Assembly: GCF_002874965.1 (NCBI RefSeq)
Contig: NZ_CP025624.1
Location: forward strand, 5,022,001-5,086,000
Length of the DNA: 64,000 bases
Reading direction: 5' to 3'
Source of the DNA: Pseudomonas sp. NC02
GTDB lineage: Bacteria > Pseudomonadota > Gammaproteobacteria > Pseudomonadales > Pseudomonadaceae
Position 1 is the stretch's first letter, and every line of letters begins with the position of its first letter. Below, piece by piece: positions 33,590 to 43,451 of this stretch. The notes below the pieces were generated by a model. That model saw only the letters and a program-made list of their open reading frames with translations. It was not told the DNA's origin and searched no databases. The position numbers were made by a program, and so were the translations under genes.

Positions 33590-34381
33590 TCAAGTGCGTT
33601 TGTTCAGCGGCATGGCTTTTACCGCGCCGCTGGCAATCAACTCCGCCAGTTCGGCGACATCCAGCAACGCGCACATGTGTTCGATCACAGTGCCCGCCAG
33701 CCATGGCCGCTGGCCCCGCTGGCTGCGCCATTTGATTTCGTTCGGGTCCAGGCGCAATGAGCGGCTGACCTGATGCACCGCCAGCCCCCACTCGTAGCCC
33801 TGGACCGAAATAACGTATTGCAGGCCCTGGCGGAAGTCATCGCGGTAGCGGTCGGGCATCACCCAACGCGCGGTGTCCAATACCTTCAAGTTGCCCTGCT
33901 GGCTCGGCAGGATCCCGAGGAACCAATCCGGCTGGCCGAACAACGGCGTCAACTCCTGGCCTTCCAGGGAGTAGATCGACCCCAGGCACACCAGCGGCAC
34001 CGCCAGGGTCAGCCCGGCGACATCGAACAGCAAACATTCGAACGGCTCCGCAGCCCACACCGGGCGACCGTCGCCCTGTACCGGCGGCGGCGTGATGCTC
34101 GGCGGGAGGTGAACCTCAACCACCGGTTCGACCACCACAGGCGCGATCACCAGCGGTGCGACAGGCACCGGCACGGCAACTGGAACCACCAACGCATCAC
34201 GGGCCTGCTCTTCCAGGACCGCCAGCTGAAACTCGTCCAGGGCAGCAGGTTCAGGCTCGATGACTTCATCGAGGATCAGAATCGGCTCCGGCATGTCCTC
34301 GGTGGCGTCCTGGAGCAAAGCGTCCAGGTAGGACTCCAGCGCCAGTTGCGGCCGGGTCTTGAAATCAACGGGACGGTTCAT
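33590..34381 (-). CDS. parP: CheW-domain protein ParP (polar chemotaxis array)
   Basis: A 263-residue protein with a C-terminal CheW-like domain (about 125-255: FECLLFDVAGLTLAVPLVCL, FLGILPSQQGNLKVLDTA). It is preceded by an acidic segment and a Pro/Val-rich linker (about 60-105). This layout and the position after parC fit ParP, which with ParC places chemotaxis arrays at the pole and contacts CheA. ATG 34381 (MNRPVDFKTRPQ) is chosen over an ATG 6 codons upstream. Downstream is cheW. Confidence 0.82.
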   Translation of the reverse strand: MNRPVDFKTRPQLALESYLDALLQDATEDMPEPILILDEVIEPEPAALDEFQLAVLEEQARDALVVPVAVPVPVAPLVIAPVVVEPVVEVHLPPSITPPPVQGDGRPVWAAEPFECLLFDVAGLTLAVPLVCLGSIYSLEGQELTPLFGQPDWFLGILPSQQGNLKVLDTARWVMPDRYRDDFRQGLQYVISVQGYEWGLAVHQVSRSLRLDPNEIKWRSQRGQRPWLAGTVIEHMCALLDVAELAELIASGAVKAMPLNKRT

Positions 34382-34532
34382 CTGTATGCCCACGCGCAAG
34401 CCCCATCAACCCTGTATTCAGAGGTTATCGGCCTGTGAGTGTCCGGACTTGAATCGAGAGCCGGTTTGGTCAGGAAAACCGCGGCGTCTGCATCGCTGGC
34501 AAGCCAGGCTCCTACAGGGCTGTTTATGACCA

Positions 34533-35321
34533 TCACGCCACCTGCGCCACAAGTTGCTGGGACAACAGGTGCTTGAGCAACGCCCGATACGCCAGCACCC
34601 CACGGCTCTTGCCGTCGAACTGCGACGGCGTCAGCCCTGCCCGGCTCGCATCCCGCAGGCGCGTGTCCACCGGGATGTAGCCTTGCCAGATAGTGTCCGG
34701 ATAAGCATCGCGCAATACCCGCAAGGTGCCGAGGGACGCCTGGGTACGGCGGTCAAACAGGGTCGGCACGATGCTGAACGGCAGCGCCTGCTTGCGCGAG
34801 CGGTTGATCATCGCCAGGGTGCTGACCATGCGCTCCAGGCCCTTGACGGCCAGGTGCTCAGTCTGCACCGGGATCACCAGCTGTTGGCTGGCGGCCAGGG
34901 CGTTGACCATCAGCACGCCGAGCAACGGCGGGCTGTCGATGATCGCGTAGTCGAAGTCCTGCCACAGCTGCGCCAGGGTCTTGGCGATCACCAGGCCCAG
35001 GCCGCTCTGCCCCGGCGACTGGCGCTCAAGGGTGGCCAGGGCGGTGCTGGACGGCAACAGCGAGATCTTTTCATTGCTGGTAGGCAGCAACAGTTGCCCC
35101 GGCAAGTCGGCCGGCACGCTGCCCTTGTGCAGGAACAGGTCGTAGCAACTGTGTTCCAGGGCATCCGGGTCATAGCCGAAATAGCTGGTCATGGAGCCGT
35201 GGGGGTCCAGGTCGACCACGACCACACGCTTGCCGGCCTCGGCCAGCAAGCCGGCCAAGGCGATGGACGTGGTGGTTTTACCGACACCACCCTTTTGATT
35301 GGCAACTGCCCAGACTCTCAT
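34533..35321 (-). CDS. parC: ParA-family ATPase ParC (polar placement of chemotaxis proteins)
   Basis: A 262-residue ParA/MinD ATPase: deviant Walker A NQKGGVGKTTT (about 8-18), VVVDLDPHGS, and DYAIIDSPPLLGVL as Walker B region. In polar-flagellated gamma-proteobacteria this gene between motD and a CheW-like gene is ParC. It lacks a ParB partner here, as expected. A single degenerate REP-like sequence lies between it and parP (about 34477-34511). Confidence 0.85.
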   Translation of the reverse strand: MRVWAVANQKGGVGKTTTSIALAGLLAEAGKRVVVVDLDPHGSMTSYFGYDPDALEHSCYDLFLHKGSVPADLPGQLLLPTSNEKISLLPSSTALATLERQSPGQSGLGLVIAKTLAQLWQDFDYAIIDSPPLLGVLMVNALAASQQLVIPVQTEHLAVKGLERMVSTLAMINRSRKQALPFSIVPTLFDRRTQASLGTLRVLRDAYPDTIWQGYIPVDTRLRDASRAGLTPSQFDGKSRGVLAYRALLKHLLSQQLVAQVA

Positions 35322-35372
35322 TCGGATTGTTCCTCCCGGCAGGCATAGGCTCGACCGAGAAATTGCATGGGG

Positions 35373-36260
35373 TTATAGAGCCGGTGACGGAGAATTGACG
35401 GCACTCCCGCGAACCGGCGCCTTTACGGGCGCTGGTGCAGTTTGTGTGCCAGCCCGCTTCAAGGCGGCATCCGGTGTTGCATTGGCAGTGCCGGTACCGG
35501 TCAGGCTGCGGCGCACGTCCAGGTTGCGCGACACCACCAGCACCACCCGACGGTTGCGCGCACGGCCTTCCGCCGTGGCGTTATTGGCCACCGGCTGGAA
35601 CTCGCCGTAACCCACCGACGCCAGGCGCCCGGGGTTCACACCCTGCATCGCGAGCATTCGTACAATACTCGCCGCCCGGGCCGAAGACAGCTCCCAGTTG
35701 GTCGGGTACTGCGCGGTACTGATCGGCAGGTTATCGGTAAAGCCTTCAACGTGGACCGGGTTTTCAAACGGCTTCAGGATCGCCGCCACCTTGTCGATGA
35801 TGGTAAACGCCTGGTCGCTGGGCATTGCATCGGCACTGGCGAACAGCAGGCTGGAATTGAGCTCGATCTCGACCCACAACTCATTGCCGCGCACGGTCAT
35901 CTGGTTGGAGCTGATCAGGTCGCCAAAGGCCGCGCTGATGTTATCGGCGATGCTTTTCAGCGGGTCGCTGGTGCCACCGATGCCGGCGGCGGTTTCATCG
36001 CTGTCGTTGACCAGCGGCTTGGCCGGGGTCACAGTCTTGGGGCGTTCTTCGCCAATGGGTATCGGCTTGAGGGCGCGGTCAGCGTCGTTGAATACGCCAA
36101 TCAGCGCCTGGGAAATGACTTTGTACTTGCCTTCGTTGATCGAGGAAATGGAGTACATCACCACAAAAAACGCGAACAGCAACGTAATGAAGTCGGCGTA
36201 GGACACCAGCCAGCGTTCATGGTTGACGTGTTCTTCAGGCTCGCGGCGGCGACGGCTCAC
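35373..36260 (-). CDS. motD: Flagellar motor stator protein MotD
   Basis: A 295-residue MotB-family stator protein. A short basic N-terminus is followed by the membrane helix WLVSYADFITLLFAFFVVMY (about 17-36) with the proton-carrying aspartate in SYADF. The C-terminal OmpA-like peptidoglycan-binding domain (about 150-255) contains NWELSSARAASIVRML and NRRVVLVV. It works with MotC; Pseudomonas has a second pair, MotAB, elsewhere. The C-terminal 45 residues are Ala/Pro-rich. Confidence 0.92.
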   Translation of the reverse strand: MSRRRREPEEHVNHERWLVSYADFITLLFAFFVVMYSISSINEGKYKVISQALIGVFNDADRALKPIPIGEERPKTVTPAKPLVNDSDETAAGIGGTSDPLKSIADNISAAFGDLISSNQMTVRGNELWVEIELNSSLLFASADAMPSDQAFTIIDKVAAILKPFENPVHVEGFTDNLPISTAQYPTNWELSSARAASIVRMLAMQGVNPGRLASVGYGEFQPVANNATAEGRARNRRVVLVVSRNLDVRRSLTGTGTANATPDAALKRAGTQTAPAPVKAPVRGSAVNSPSPAL

Positions 36261-36275
36261 AACAAATACCTCCCA

Positions 36276-37016
36276 TCAATCCATGAAGCCCTGGAGCTTC
36301 AATTCGATGGAGCGCGGGTTTTCACCCTCGGCAATCGAGAGGATGCCTTCGAGCAACATCTCGCGATAACGCGACTGGCGCAGGGCGATCGACTTGAGCT
36401 TGCTGGCCACCGGCAACAACACCAGGTTGGCACTGGCCACGCCGTAGATGGTGGCGACGAACGCCACGGCAATCCCGCTGCCCAGTTGCGACGGATCGGC
36501 CAGGTTGCCCATCACGTGGATCAAGCCCATCACCGCACCGATGATGCCGATGGTCGGCGCGTAGCCGCCCATGCTTTCAAAGACTTTGGCAGCGTTGATG
36601 TCGCGGCTTTCCTGGGTGTAGAAGTCCACTTCGAGGATGCTGCGAATCGCTTCCGGCTCGGCGCCGTCCACCAGCAGTTGCAGGCCTTTGCGGGCGTAGC
36701 TGTCGGGCTCGGCATCGGCCACGCCTTCCAGCCCGAGCAGGCCTTCCTTGCGCGCCGTGAGGCTCCAGTTGACCACGCGGTCGATGCCGCCCGGCAAGTC
36801 GACACGCGGCGGGAAGATAATCCAGATGAGGATCTGCATCGCGCGCTTGAACGAACTCATGGGCGACTGCAACAACGCCGCGCCCACGGTGCCGCCGATC
36901 ACGATCAACGCCGCCGGGCCGTTGGCCAGGGCGCCCAGGTGGCCGCCTTCGAGGTAGTTGCCGCCGATAATCGCGACAAACGCCATGATGATGCCAATCA
37001 GGCTCAATACATCCAT
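36276..37016 (-). CDS. motC: Flagellar motor stator protein MotC
   Basis: A 246-residue MotA-family protein with four hydrophobic segments ([72 protein letters not shown]). The PTIGIIGAVMGL stretch is the conserved proton-channel helix. The start ATG 37016 overlaps the cheB stop (TGATG) and has GGAGG 10 bases upstream; an ATG 3 codons earlier is less likely. Paired with motD 15 bp downstream. Confidence 0.92.
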   Translation of the reverse strand: MDVLSLIGIIMAFVAIIGGNYLEGGHLGALANGPAALIVIGGTVGAALLQSPMSSFKRAMQILIWIIFPPRVDLPGGIDRVVNWSLTARKEGLLGLEGVADAEPDSYARKGLQLLVDGAEPEAIRSILEVDFYTQESRDINAAKVFESMGGYAPTIGIIGAVMGLIHVMGNLADPSQLGSGIAVAFVATIYGVASANLVLLPVASKLKSIALRQSRYREMLLEGILSIAEGENPRSIELKLQGFMD

Positions 37017-38137
37017 CAGAGGCAAGCCTCCACCAGGTGCTTGCCGATGTCGTCCAGGCTGTAGACGGCGTCGGCCAGGTCGGCCTTGACGATGGCCATG
37101 GGCATGCCATAGATCACGCAGCTGGCTTCATCCTGGGCCCAGATCGCGCTGCCGCCCTGCTTGAGCAGGCGCGCGCCTTCACGGCCATCGGCGCCCATGC
37201 CGGTCAACACCACCGCCAAAACTTTGTCGCCGTAGGATTTGGCCGCAGACCCGAAGGTGATATCCACACACGGCTTGTAGTTCAGGCGTTCGTCGCCCGG
37301 CAGGATTTTGATCGCACCACGGCCATCGACCATCATCTGCTTGCCACCGGGGGCCAGCAGCGCCAGACCCGGACGCAGGATGTCGCCATCCTCGGCTTCC
37401 TTGACGCTGATGCGGCACAGCTTGTCCAGGCGCTCGGCGAACGCCTTGGTGAACGCGGCCGGCATGTGCTGGATCAACACGATCGGCGCCGGGAAGTTGG
37501 CCGGCAATTGGGTCAACACCCGCTGCAAGGCCACCGGGCCGCCGGTGGACGTACCGATGGCCACCAGCTTGTAGGCCTTGCGCTTGGGCGCAGGTGAATG
37601 CGCGGCGGGCGCAGCCGTACGCACCGGGGCGGCGGCCGGGCGCGCAACCGGTGCCGGCGCCGGGCGACCAAAGGTGCTCGGGGCGGCCGGTGGCGGCGTA
37701 ACGGGAGCGGGCGCCGGCGCACTGAACAGGCTGCGACGGTTACTGCGGGAGATGCTGTGCACCTTCTCGCAGAGCATCTGCTTGACCTTCTCGGGGTTGC
37801 GCGAGATGTCTTCGAAATTCTTCGGCAGGAAGTCCACCGCGCCGGCATCCAGCGCATCCAGGGTGACCCGGGCGCCTTCGTGGGTCAGCGAGGAGAACAT
37901 CAACACCGGCGTCGGGCAGCGCTGCATGATGTGCCGCACCGCCGTGATGCCGTCCATCATCGGCATCTCGTAGTCCATGGTGATCACGTCCGGCTTGAGC
38001 GCCAGGGCCTGATCGATCGCCTCTTTGCCGTTGGTGGCCGTGCCGACCACCTGGATATTGGAATCCGATGAAAGAATTTCCGAGACGCGGCGGCGGAAGA
38101 AACCCGAATCGTCCACCACCAGGACCTTGACTACCAT
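37016..38137 (-). CDS. cheB: Chemotaxis protein-glutamate methylesterase CheB
   Basis: A 373-residue response regulator-esterase. The receiver domain (1-120) has D55 in [12 protein letters not shown]. An Ala/Pro-rich linker (about 140-180) is followed by the methylesterase domain with AIGTSTGGP (catalytic Ser), LIQHMPAAF (His) and TGMGADG (Asp). It removes methyl groups from chemoreceptors when phosphorylated by CheA. ATG 38137 ([12 protein letters not shown]) is the family start; the frame's earlier part is not conserved. The methyltransferase CheR is not in the window. Confidence 0.94.
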   Translation of the reverse strand: MVVKVLVVDDSGFFRRRVSEILSSDSNIQVVGTATNGKEAIDQALALKPDVITMDYEMPMMDGITAVRHIMQRCPTPVLMFSSLTHEGARVTLDALDAGAVDFLPKNFEDISRNPEKVKQMLCEKVHSISRSNRRSLFSAPAPAPVTPPPAAPSTFGRPAPAPVARPAAAPVRTAAPAAHSPAPKRKAYKLVAIGTSTGGPVALQRVLTQLPANFPAPIVLIQHMPAAFTKAFAERLDKLCRISVKEAEDGDILRPGLALLAPGGKQMMVDGRGAIKILPGDERLNYKPCVDITFGSAAKSYGDKVLAVVLTGMGADGREGARLLKQGGSAIWAQDEASCVIYGMPMAIVKADLADAVYSLDDIGKHLVEACL

Positions 38138-38186
38138 AAACACTCCGTTAGGCCGGGCGAGGGACAACCGCCCTGCCCGGGCCGAA

Positions 38187-40397
38187 TCAAATACGCCGTG
38201 CGGCGTAACGCTTGAGCATGCTCGGAACATCCAGAATCAGCGCGATCCGACCGTCACCGGTAATGGTCGCACCCGACATGCCCGGGGTTCCCTGCAGCAT
38301 TTTGCCCAAAGGCTTGATGACCACTTCTTCCTGGCCCACCAGTTGATCGACCACGAAGCCGATACGCTGGGTGCCCACGGACAGAATCACCACATGGCCT
38401 TCGCGCTGCTCTTCATGCTTGGCCGAAGCCACCAGCCAGCGCTTGAGGTAGAACAGCGGCAACGCCTTGTCGCGCACGATCACCACTTCCTGGCCGTCCA
38501 CCACGTTGGTGCGCGACAGGTCGAGGTGGAAGATTTCGTTGACGTTGACCAGCGGGAAGGCGAACGCCTGGTTGCCCAGCATCACCATCAGGGTCGGCAT
38601 GATCGCCAGGGTCAACGGCACCTTGATGACGATCTTCGAGCCCTGGCCCTTGGTCGAGTAGATGTTGATCGAGCCGTTGAGCTGGCTGATCTTGGTCTTC
38701 ACCACGTCCATGCCCACGCCACGGCCCGACACGTCGGAAATCTCGGTCTTGGTGGAGAAGCCCGGGGCGAAGATCAGGTTGTAGCACTCGGTGTCGGTGA
38801 GGCGGTCGGCGGCGTCCTTGTCCATCACCCCACGCTTGACTGCAATGTTGCGCAGTACCGTGGGGTCCATGCCTTTGCCGTCATCGGTGATCGACAGCAG
38901 GATATGGTCGCCTTCCTGTTCGGCCGCCAGGATCACTTTGCCCTGGCGGTTCTTGCCCGAGGCTTCGCGCTCTTCCGGCGTCTCGACACCGTGGTCGACG
39001 GCGTTGCGCACCAAGTGGACCAGCGGGTCGGCCAGGGCCTCGACAAGGTTTTTGTCGAGGTCGGTTTCTTCACCCACCAGTTCCAGGTTGATCTCTTTCT
39101 TGAGCTGGCGTGCCAGGTCGCGAACCAGGCGCGGGAAACGGCCGAAGACTTTCTTGATCGGCTGCATCCGGGTCTTCATGACGGCGGTCTGCAGGTCTGC
39201 GGTGACCACGTCGAGGTTCGACACGGCCTTTTGCATGGCCTCGTCGCCACTGTTCAGGCCCAGGCGCACCAGGCGGTTACGCACCAGCACCAGTTCGCCG
39301 ACCATGTTCATGATGTCGTCCAGGCGCGCGGTATCAACCCGCACGGTGGTTTCGGCTTCACTGGCCGGTTGCTTGTCCGGGGCCGGGGCAGCCGTGGCAG
39401 CCCGGGCCGGTGCTGGAGCCGGAGCCGGAGCCGCTTTCGCTGCGACAGGCGCGGCAGCCTTGGCGGCAGGAGCCGGTGTTGCGACAGCTGCGGCAGCAGC
39501 CGGTGCAGCAGCGCCGACCACTTCGGTGAACTTGCCCTTGCCGTGCAGTTCATCCAGCAGGGCTTCGAATTCGTGATCGGAGATCAGTCCATCGGCGGCC
39601 GGCGCAGCAGCGGGTGCCGCAGGCGCGGCGGCCGTTGCAGCGACTTCCGGCAGAGCCTCGGCGGCAAACGAGCCTTTGCCGTGCAACTGGTCCAGCAGCG
39701 CTTCAAATTCGTCGTCGGTGATTTCATTGCTGACGGGCGCCGCGACTTCCGTTGGCGCTGGCGCTGCGGCCACCGCGTCCGGGGCAAACTGGCCCTTGCC
39801 GTGCAACTGGTCGAGCAACGACTCGAACTCGGCGTCGGTAATGTCTTCGGTGGTCGGCACCATGGCCGGCGCACTGGCTACCGGCGCTTCGGCTTCGGCC
39901 TTGACGGCGTTCAGCGAGTCCAGCAGTTGTTCAAATTCGCTGTCGGTCACGTCGCCCGCAGGCTCGGCAACCGGCTCAGCCACCGCTTCCACCACGGGAG
40001 CGTTGGCCGCAGGTTCCGCCAGGCGCGCCAGGGCGGCCAGCAGTTCCGGCGTGGCGGCAGTGATCGGTGCGCGCTCGCGCACTTCACTGAACATGCCGTT
40101 GACCGCGTCCAGTGCTTCCAGGATCACGTCCATCAGTTCCGAGTCGACGTGCCGCTCACCCTTGCGCAGGATGTCGAACACGTTCTCGGCGATGTGACAG
40201 CACTCCACCAGCTCGTGGAGCTGGAGGAAGCCGGCGCCCCCTTTTACAGTATGAAAACCGCGAAAAATTGCATTGAGCAGGTTCGCATCATCCGGTCGGC
40301 TTTCCAGCTCGACCAGTTGTTCGGACAGTTGCTCTAAAATTTCGCCGGCCTCTACAAGGAAATCCTGAAGGATTTCTTCATCGGCGCCGAAGCTCAT
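38187..40397 (-). CDS. cheA: Chemotaxis histidine kinase CheA with four linker repeats
   Basis: A 736-residue kinase. The HPt domain (1-105) has H49 in [12 protein letters not shown] long Ala/Pro-rich linker (about 110-340) contains four spaced copies of an acidic motif of the form EFExLLDxLHGKG, at about 151-165, 187-203, 227-243 and 273-289. Then come the dimerisation helices ([20 protein letters not shown]), the kinase core ([26 protein letters not shown]) and a CheW-like regulatory domain to the end. I see no P2 CheY-binding domain; the repeats may take its place. It lies between cheZ and cheB. Confidence 0.95.
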   Translation of the reverse strand: MSFGADEEILQDFLVEAGEILEQLSEQLVELESRPDDANLLNAIFRGFHTVKGGAGFLQLHELVECCHIAENVFDILRKGERHVDSELMDVILEALDAVNGMFSEVRERAPITAATPELLAALARLAEPAANAPVVEAVAEPVAEPAGDVTDSEFEQLLDSLNAVKAEAEAPVASAPAMVPTTEDITDAEFESLLDQLHGKGQFAPDAVAAAPAPTEVAAPVSNEITDDEFEALLDQLHGKGSFAAEALPEVAATAAAPAAPAAAPAADGLISDHEFEALLDELHGKGKFTEVVGAAAPAAAAAVATPAPAAKAAAPVAAKAAPAPAPAPARAATAAPAPDKQPASEAETTVRVDTARLDDIMNMVGELVLVRNRLVRLGLNSGDEAMQKAVSNLDVVTADLQTAVMKTRMQPIKKVFGRFPRLVRDLARQLKKEINLELVGEETDLDKNLVEALADPLVHLVRNAVDHGVETPEEREASGKNRQGKVILAAEQEGDHILLSITDDGKGMDPTVLRNIAVKRGVMDKDAADRLTDTECYNLIFAPGFSTKTEISDVSGRGVGMDVVKTKISQLNGSINIYSTKGQGSKIVIKVPLTLAIMPTLMVMLGNQAFAFPLVNVNEIFHLDLSRTNVVDGQEVVIVRDKALPLFYLKRWLVASAKHEEQREGHVVILSVGTQRIGFVVDQLVGQEEVVIKPLGKMLQGTPGMSGATITGDGRIALILDVPSMLKRYAARRI

Positions 40398-40408
40398 GGG
40401 TGTGCTCC

Positions 40409-41197
40409 TTAGAAGCCTAAACTGGACAGCAAATCGTCTACGTCGTCTTGCCCGGATACAACGTCTTCACGTTTATCGGCATGAATCTGCGGACCTTCAC
40501 CCTTGGCGAGGTGTTTTTGTGGATCTTTTTCAGAAAGGATCGCTGCGCGGTCATGTTCGATGCCGGCAAACCGGTCGACCTGGCCCGCCATCAACACCAG
40601 TTTGAGCAGGTTGCTTTCCACTTCGGTGACCAGTTGGGTCACACGCTTGATCACCTGACCGGTGAGGTCCTGGTAATCCTGGGCCAGCAGAATGTCATTG
40701 AGGTTGCTGGAAACCGTGCGGTTTTCCTGCTCGCTGCGGGACAAAAAGCCCTCGACCCGACGCGCCAGCTCACGAAACTCCTCAGCGCCCACTTCCCGAC
40801 GCATGAACCGGCCCCAGTCAGTGCTCAGGGCCTTGGCTTCACTGGCCATACCGTTGACCAGAGGCGTGGCGTTTTCCACCAGGTCCATGGTGCGGTTGGC
40901 CGCCGCCTCAGTCAGCCTGACCACGTAGGACAGGCGTTCGGTGGCATCCGTGATCTGCGAGATTTCCTCGGCCTGGGGCATGTGCGGGTCAATCTGAAAA
41001 TTGACTATCGCACTGTGCAACTCACGGGTGAGCTTGCCCACTTCCTGGTACAGGCCGCGGTCACGGGTCTGGTTGAGCTCATGGATTAACTGCACCGCGT
41101 CGCCGAACTGGCCTCTTTCAAGGCTTTCGACGAGTTGATGAGCATGTTTTTTCAGGGTCGACTCAAAGTCGGCCTGCGATGATTCTTTATGCTCCAT
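40409..41197 (-). CDS. cheZ: Chemotaxis phosphatase CheZ
   Basis: A 262-residue, mostly helical protein. The conserved catalytic region ILLAQDYQDLTGQVIKRV (about 168-185) includes the Asp and Gln that attack phospho-CheY. The C-terminus VSGQDDVDDLLSSLGF is the CheY-tethering peptide of the family. It dephosphorylates CheY and so ends the signal. It lies 18 bp after cheY and 11 bp before cheA. Confidence 0.94.
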   Translation of the reverse strand: MEHKESSQADFESTLKKHAHQLVESLERGQFGDAVQLIHELNQTRDRGLYQEVGKLTRELHSAIVNFQIDPHMPQAEEISQITDATERLSYVVRLTEAAANRTMDLVENATPLVNGMASEAKALSTDWGRFMRREVGAEEFRELARRVEGFLSRSEQENRTVSSNLNDILLAQDYQDLTGQVIKRVTQLVTEVESNLLKLVLMAGQVDRFAGIEHDRAAILSEKDPQKHLAKGEGPQIHADKREDVVSGQDDVDDLLSSLGF

Positions 41198-41215
41198 AGC
41201 TCCCCCGTGGCAGCA

Positions 41216-41590
41216 TCAATGACCGATGCGTTCGAAGATCTTTTCGATCTTCTCTTTCAAGGCCAGTGCAGTGAATGGCTTGACCACGTAGCCGTTGACC
41301 CCGGCCTGGGCGGCTTCGATGATCTGTTCACGCTTGGCTTCAGCGGTCACCATCAGCACAGGCAGGCTGCGCAGTTTTTCATCAGCGCGCACGTGGCGCA
41401 GCAGATCGATACCGGTCATGCCCGGCATGTTCCAGTCCGTTACCAGAAAGTCGATGCTCCCGCTGTTGAGGATCGGAATCGCCGTAATACCGTCATCCGC
41501 CTCGACCGTGTTAGTGAACCCAAGGTCACGCAACAGGTTTTTTATGATCCGCCGCATCGTTGAGAAGTCATCAACGATGAGGATTTTCAT
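41216..41590 (-). CDS. cheY: Chemotaxis response regulator CheY
   Basis: A 124-residue single-domain receiver: acidic pocket in [14 protein letters not shown], phospho-acceptor Asp at about 52 in [13 protein letters not shown], Lys in VVKPF. Phospho-CheY binds FliM/FliN at the motor. ATG 41590 is chosen because it begins the conserved first strand; the frame opens 8 codons earlier. Upstream, a terminator-like hairpin separates it from fliA. Confidence 0.95.
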   Translation of the reverse strand: MKILIVDDFSTMRRIIKNLLRDLGFTNTVEADDGITAIPILNSGSIDFLVTDWNMPGMTGIDLLRHVRADEKLRSLPVLMVTAEAKREQIIEAAQAGVNGYVVKPFTALALKEKIEKIFERIGH

Positions 41591-41625
41591 GTTCTTGTCC
41601 AATTCGACCTCCAAGCAGTCTTAAA

Positions 41626-41646
41626 CGCGCCCAGCACCTGGGCGCG
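41626..41646 (-). terminator. Terminator-like hairpin between fliA and cheY
   Basis: CGCGCCCAG-GTG-CTGGGCGCG, a perfect 9-bp stem, is followed on the minus strand by TTTAAG. The T-run is short, so only partial termination after fliA is likely. Confidence 0.5.
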
Positions 41647-41760
41647 CCATATCAATCAACAGGCGTTACACAAAAAGGACTACCGGGGGCGCACAACGGG
41701 CCAAGCCCGTCCGGGCGCAGGGCCTGGACGGTATCGTTCGCAGTGTCCCCACACTGCCTG

Positions 41761-42501
41761 TCAGCGCGCTCGCCACTCTCCCAAACGCCCCCGCAAGCGG
41801 GCCGCGCACTGGCTGTGTAACTGGCTGACCCGCGATTCGCTGACTCCCAGGACCTCACCGATTTCCTTGAGGTTCAGCTCTTCGTCGTAGTACAGCGCCA
41901 ACACCAGTCGCTCACGCTCCGGCAAATTGGCTATCGCGTCCGCCAGCGCGCTCTGGAAGCGTTCATCTTCCAGGTCCCGTGACGGTTCGAGATGGGCACT
42001 CGCGCCGTCCTCGTGCAGCCCTTCATGTTCGCCGTCCTGTAAAAGGTCGTCGAAACTGAACAGCCGGCTGCCCAAGGTATCGTTCAAAATCCCGTAGTAA
42101 TCGTCGAGACTCAATTGGAGTTCGGCCGCAACTTCATGATCTTTAGCGTCGCGACCGGTTTTTGCTTCAATTGAGCGAATTGCGTCACTCACCATCCGCG
42201 TATTGCGGTGCACTGATCGCGGCGCCCAATCACCTTTACGCACTTCATCGAGCATGGCCCCACGGATACGGATACCCGCGTATGTCTCGAAACTCGCGCC
42301 CTTGCTCGCGTCGTACTTGGTCGACACTTCAAGCAGGCCGATCATCCCGGCCTGGATCAAGTCCTCGACCTGCACGCTGGCAGGCAAGCGCGCCAGCAGG
42401 TGATAGGCAATGCGCTTGACCAGGGGCGCATAGCGCTCGATCAATTCGACTTGACTGTCACGTGCCGACTTCTTGTAAAGGTTGTAGCCGCTGGCTGTCA
42501 T
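41761..42501 (-). CDS. fliA: RNA polymerase sigma-28 factor FliA
   Basis: A 246-residue sigma factor for late flagellar genes. Region 2 contains LIERYAPLVKRIAYHLLARL and VEDLIQAGMIGLLEVSTKYD, then FETYAGIRIRGAMLDEVRKG. Region 4 ends with LNLKEIGEVLGVSESRVSQL, the -35 recognition helix. ATG 42501 overlaps the fleN stop as ATGA; the longer frame upstream lies over fleN. The anti-sigma factor FlgM is not in the window. Confidence 0.95.
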   Translation of the reverse strand: MTASGYNLYKKSARDSQVELIERYAPLVKRIAYHLLARLPASVQVEDLIQAGMIGLLEVSTKYDASKGASFETYAGIRIRGAMLDEVRKGDWAPRSVHRNTRMVSDAIRSIEAKTGRDAKDHEVAAELQLSLDDYYGILNDTLGSRLFSFDDLLQDGEHEGLHEDGASAHLEPSRDLEDERFQSALADAIANLPERERLVLALYYDEELNLKEIGEVLGVSESRVSQLHSQCAARLRGRLGEWRAR

Positions 42502-43331
42502 AGCACCGGTCCTGCGCTCGTCTGATGCACCAATCGCTCGACGAAAAACTCCAGATGCCCCCGGGGATTGGCGGGCAACGGCCAGGTATCGACCTTCTGG
42601 GCAATAGCCTTGAACGCCAATGCGCACTTCGAACGAGGGAACGCTTCATAGACCGCACGCTGCTTTTGCACGGCCTTGCGCACACACTCGTCGTAAGGAA
42701 CTGCGCCAACGTATTGTAAGGCGACATCGAGGAAGCGATCCGTGACCTTGGTCAACTTGGCGAACAGATTCCGCCCTTCCTGCGGGCTTTGGGCCATGTT
42801 GGCCAGCACGCGGAAGCGGTTCATGCCGTAGTCGCGGTTGAGCAGTTTGATCAGGGCGTAGGCGTCGGTGATCGAGGTGGGTTCGTCGCACACCACCAGC
42901 AACACTTCCTGGGCTGCGCGCACGAAACTGACCACCGACTCGCCGATCCCGGCGGCGGTGTCGATCACCAGTACGTCGAGGTTGTCGCCAATGTCGCTGA
43001 ACGCCTGAATCAGGCCGGCATGTTGCGCCGGGCTCAGGTGCACCATGCTCTGGGTGCCGGAAGCGGCCGGCACGATGCGAATCCCGCCGGGGCCTTGCAA
43101 CAGTACGTCGCGCAGCTCACAGCGGCCTTCGATGACATCGGCCAGGGTATGTTTGGGCGTCAGTCCCAGCAGAACGTCGACGTTCGCCAGCCCCAGGTCA
43201 GCATCCAGCAGCATGACGCGACGGCCAAGCTCTGCCAGGGCCAGGGACAAATTCACTGACACGTTAGTTTTTCCGACGCCACCTTTGCCGCCGGTCACCG
43301 CGATCACCTGTACGGGATGCATGCTGCCCAT
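42498..43331 (-). CDS. fleN: Flagellar number regulator FleN (FlhG)
   Basis: A 277-residue ParA/MinD-type ATPase: VIAVTGGKGGVGKTNVSVNL with the deviant Walker A, MLLDADLGLANVDVLLGL, and VIDTAAGIGESVV. It restrains FleQ and FlhF so that polar flagella stay few. The start may be ATG 43331 or ATG 43322 (MHPVQ). It is 120 bp downstream of flhF and overlaps fliA by 4 bp. Confidence 0.94.
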   Translation of the reverse strand: MGSMHPVQVIAVTGGKGGVGKTNVSVNLSLALAELGRRVMLLDADLGLANVDVLLGLTPKHTLADVIEGRCELRDVLLQGPGGIRIVPAASGTQSMVHLSPAQHAGLIQAFSDIGDNLDVLVIDTAAGIGESVVSFVRAAQEVLLVVCDEPTSITDAYALIKLLNRDYGMNRFRVLANMAQSPQEGRNLFAKLTKVTDRFLDVALQYVGAVPYDECVRKAVQKQRAVYEAFPRSKCALAFKAIAQKVDTWPLPANPRGHLEFFVERLVHQTSAGPVL

Positions 43332-43451
43332 TTTATTTCTTTACCTTGTCTTGCTTAGACGCAGGCTACATAAGTTGGCCGCGCGAACTGCTGGCAGGCC
43401 ATCGATGTAGATACTTTTCACTGTCATTTTTAAATAGAAAGCCATGATGCC

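Noticed and set aside
34477..34511. A REPIN between parC and parP
   Set aside because: Only one degenerate REP-like half (GGCAAGCCAGGCTCCTACAG) is present, without an inverted partner.
38025..40337. A 770-codon open frame on the plus strand opposite cheA
   Set aside because: It mirrors the codon pattern of the GC-rich cheA gene, has no ribosome site and His/Gln-rich nonsense-like composition; cheA has clear domains.
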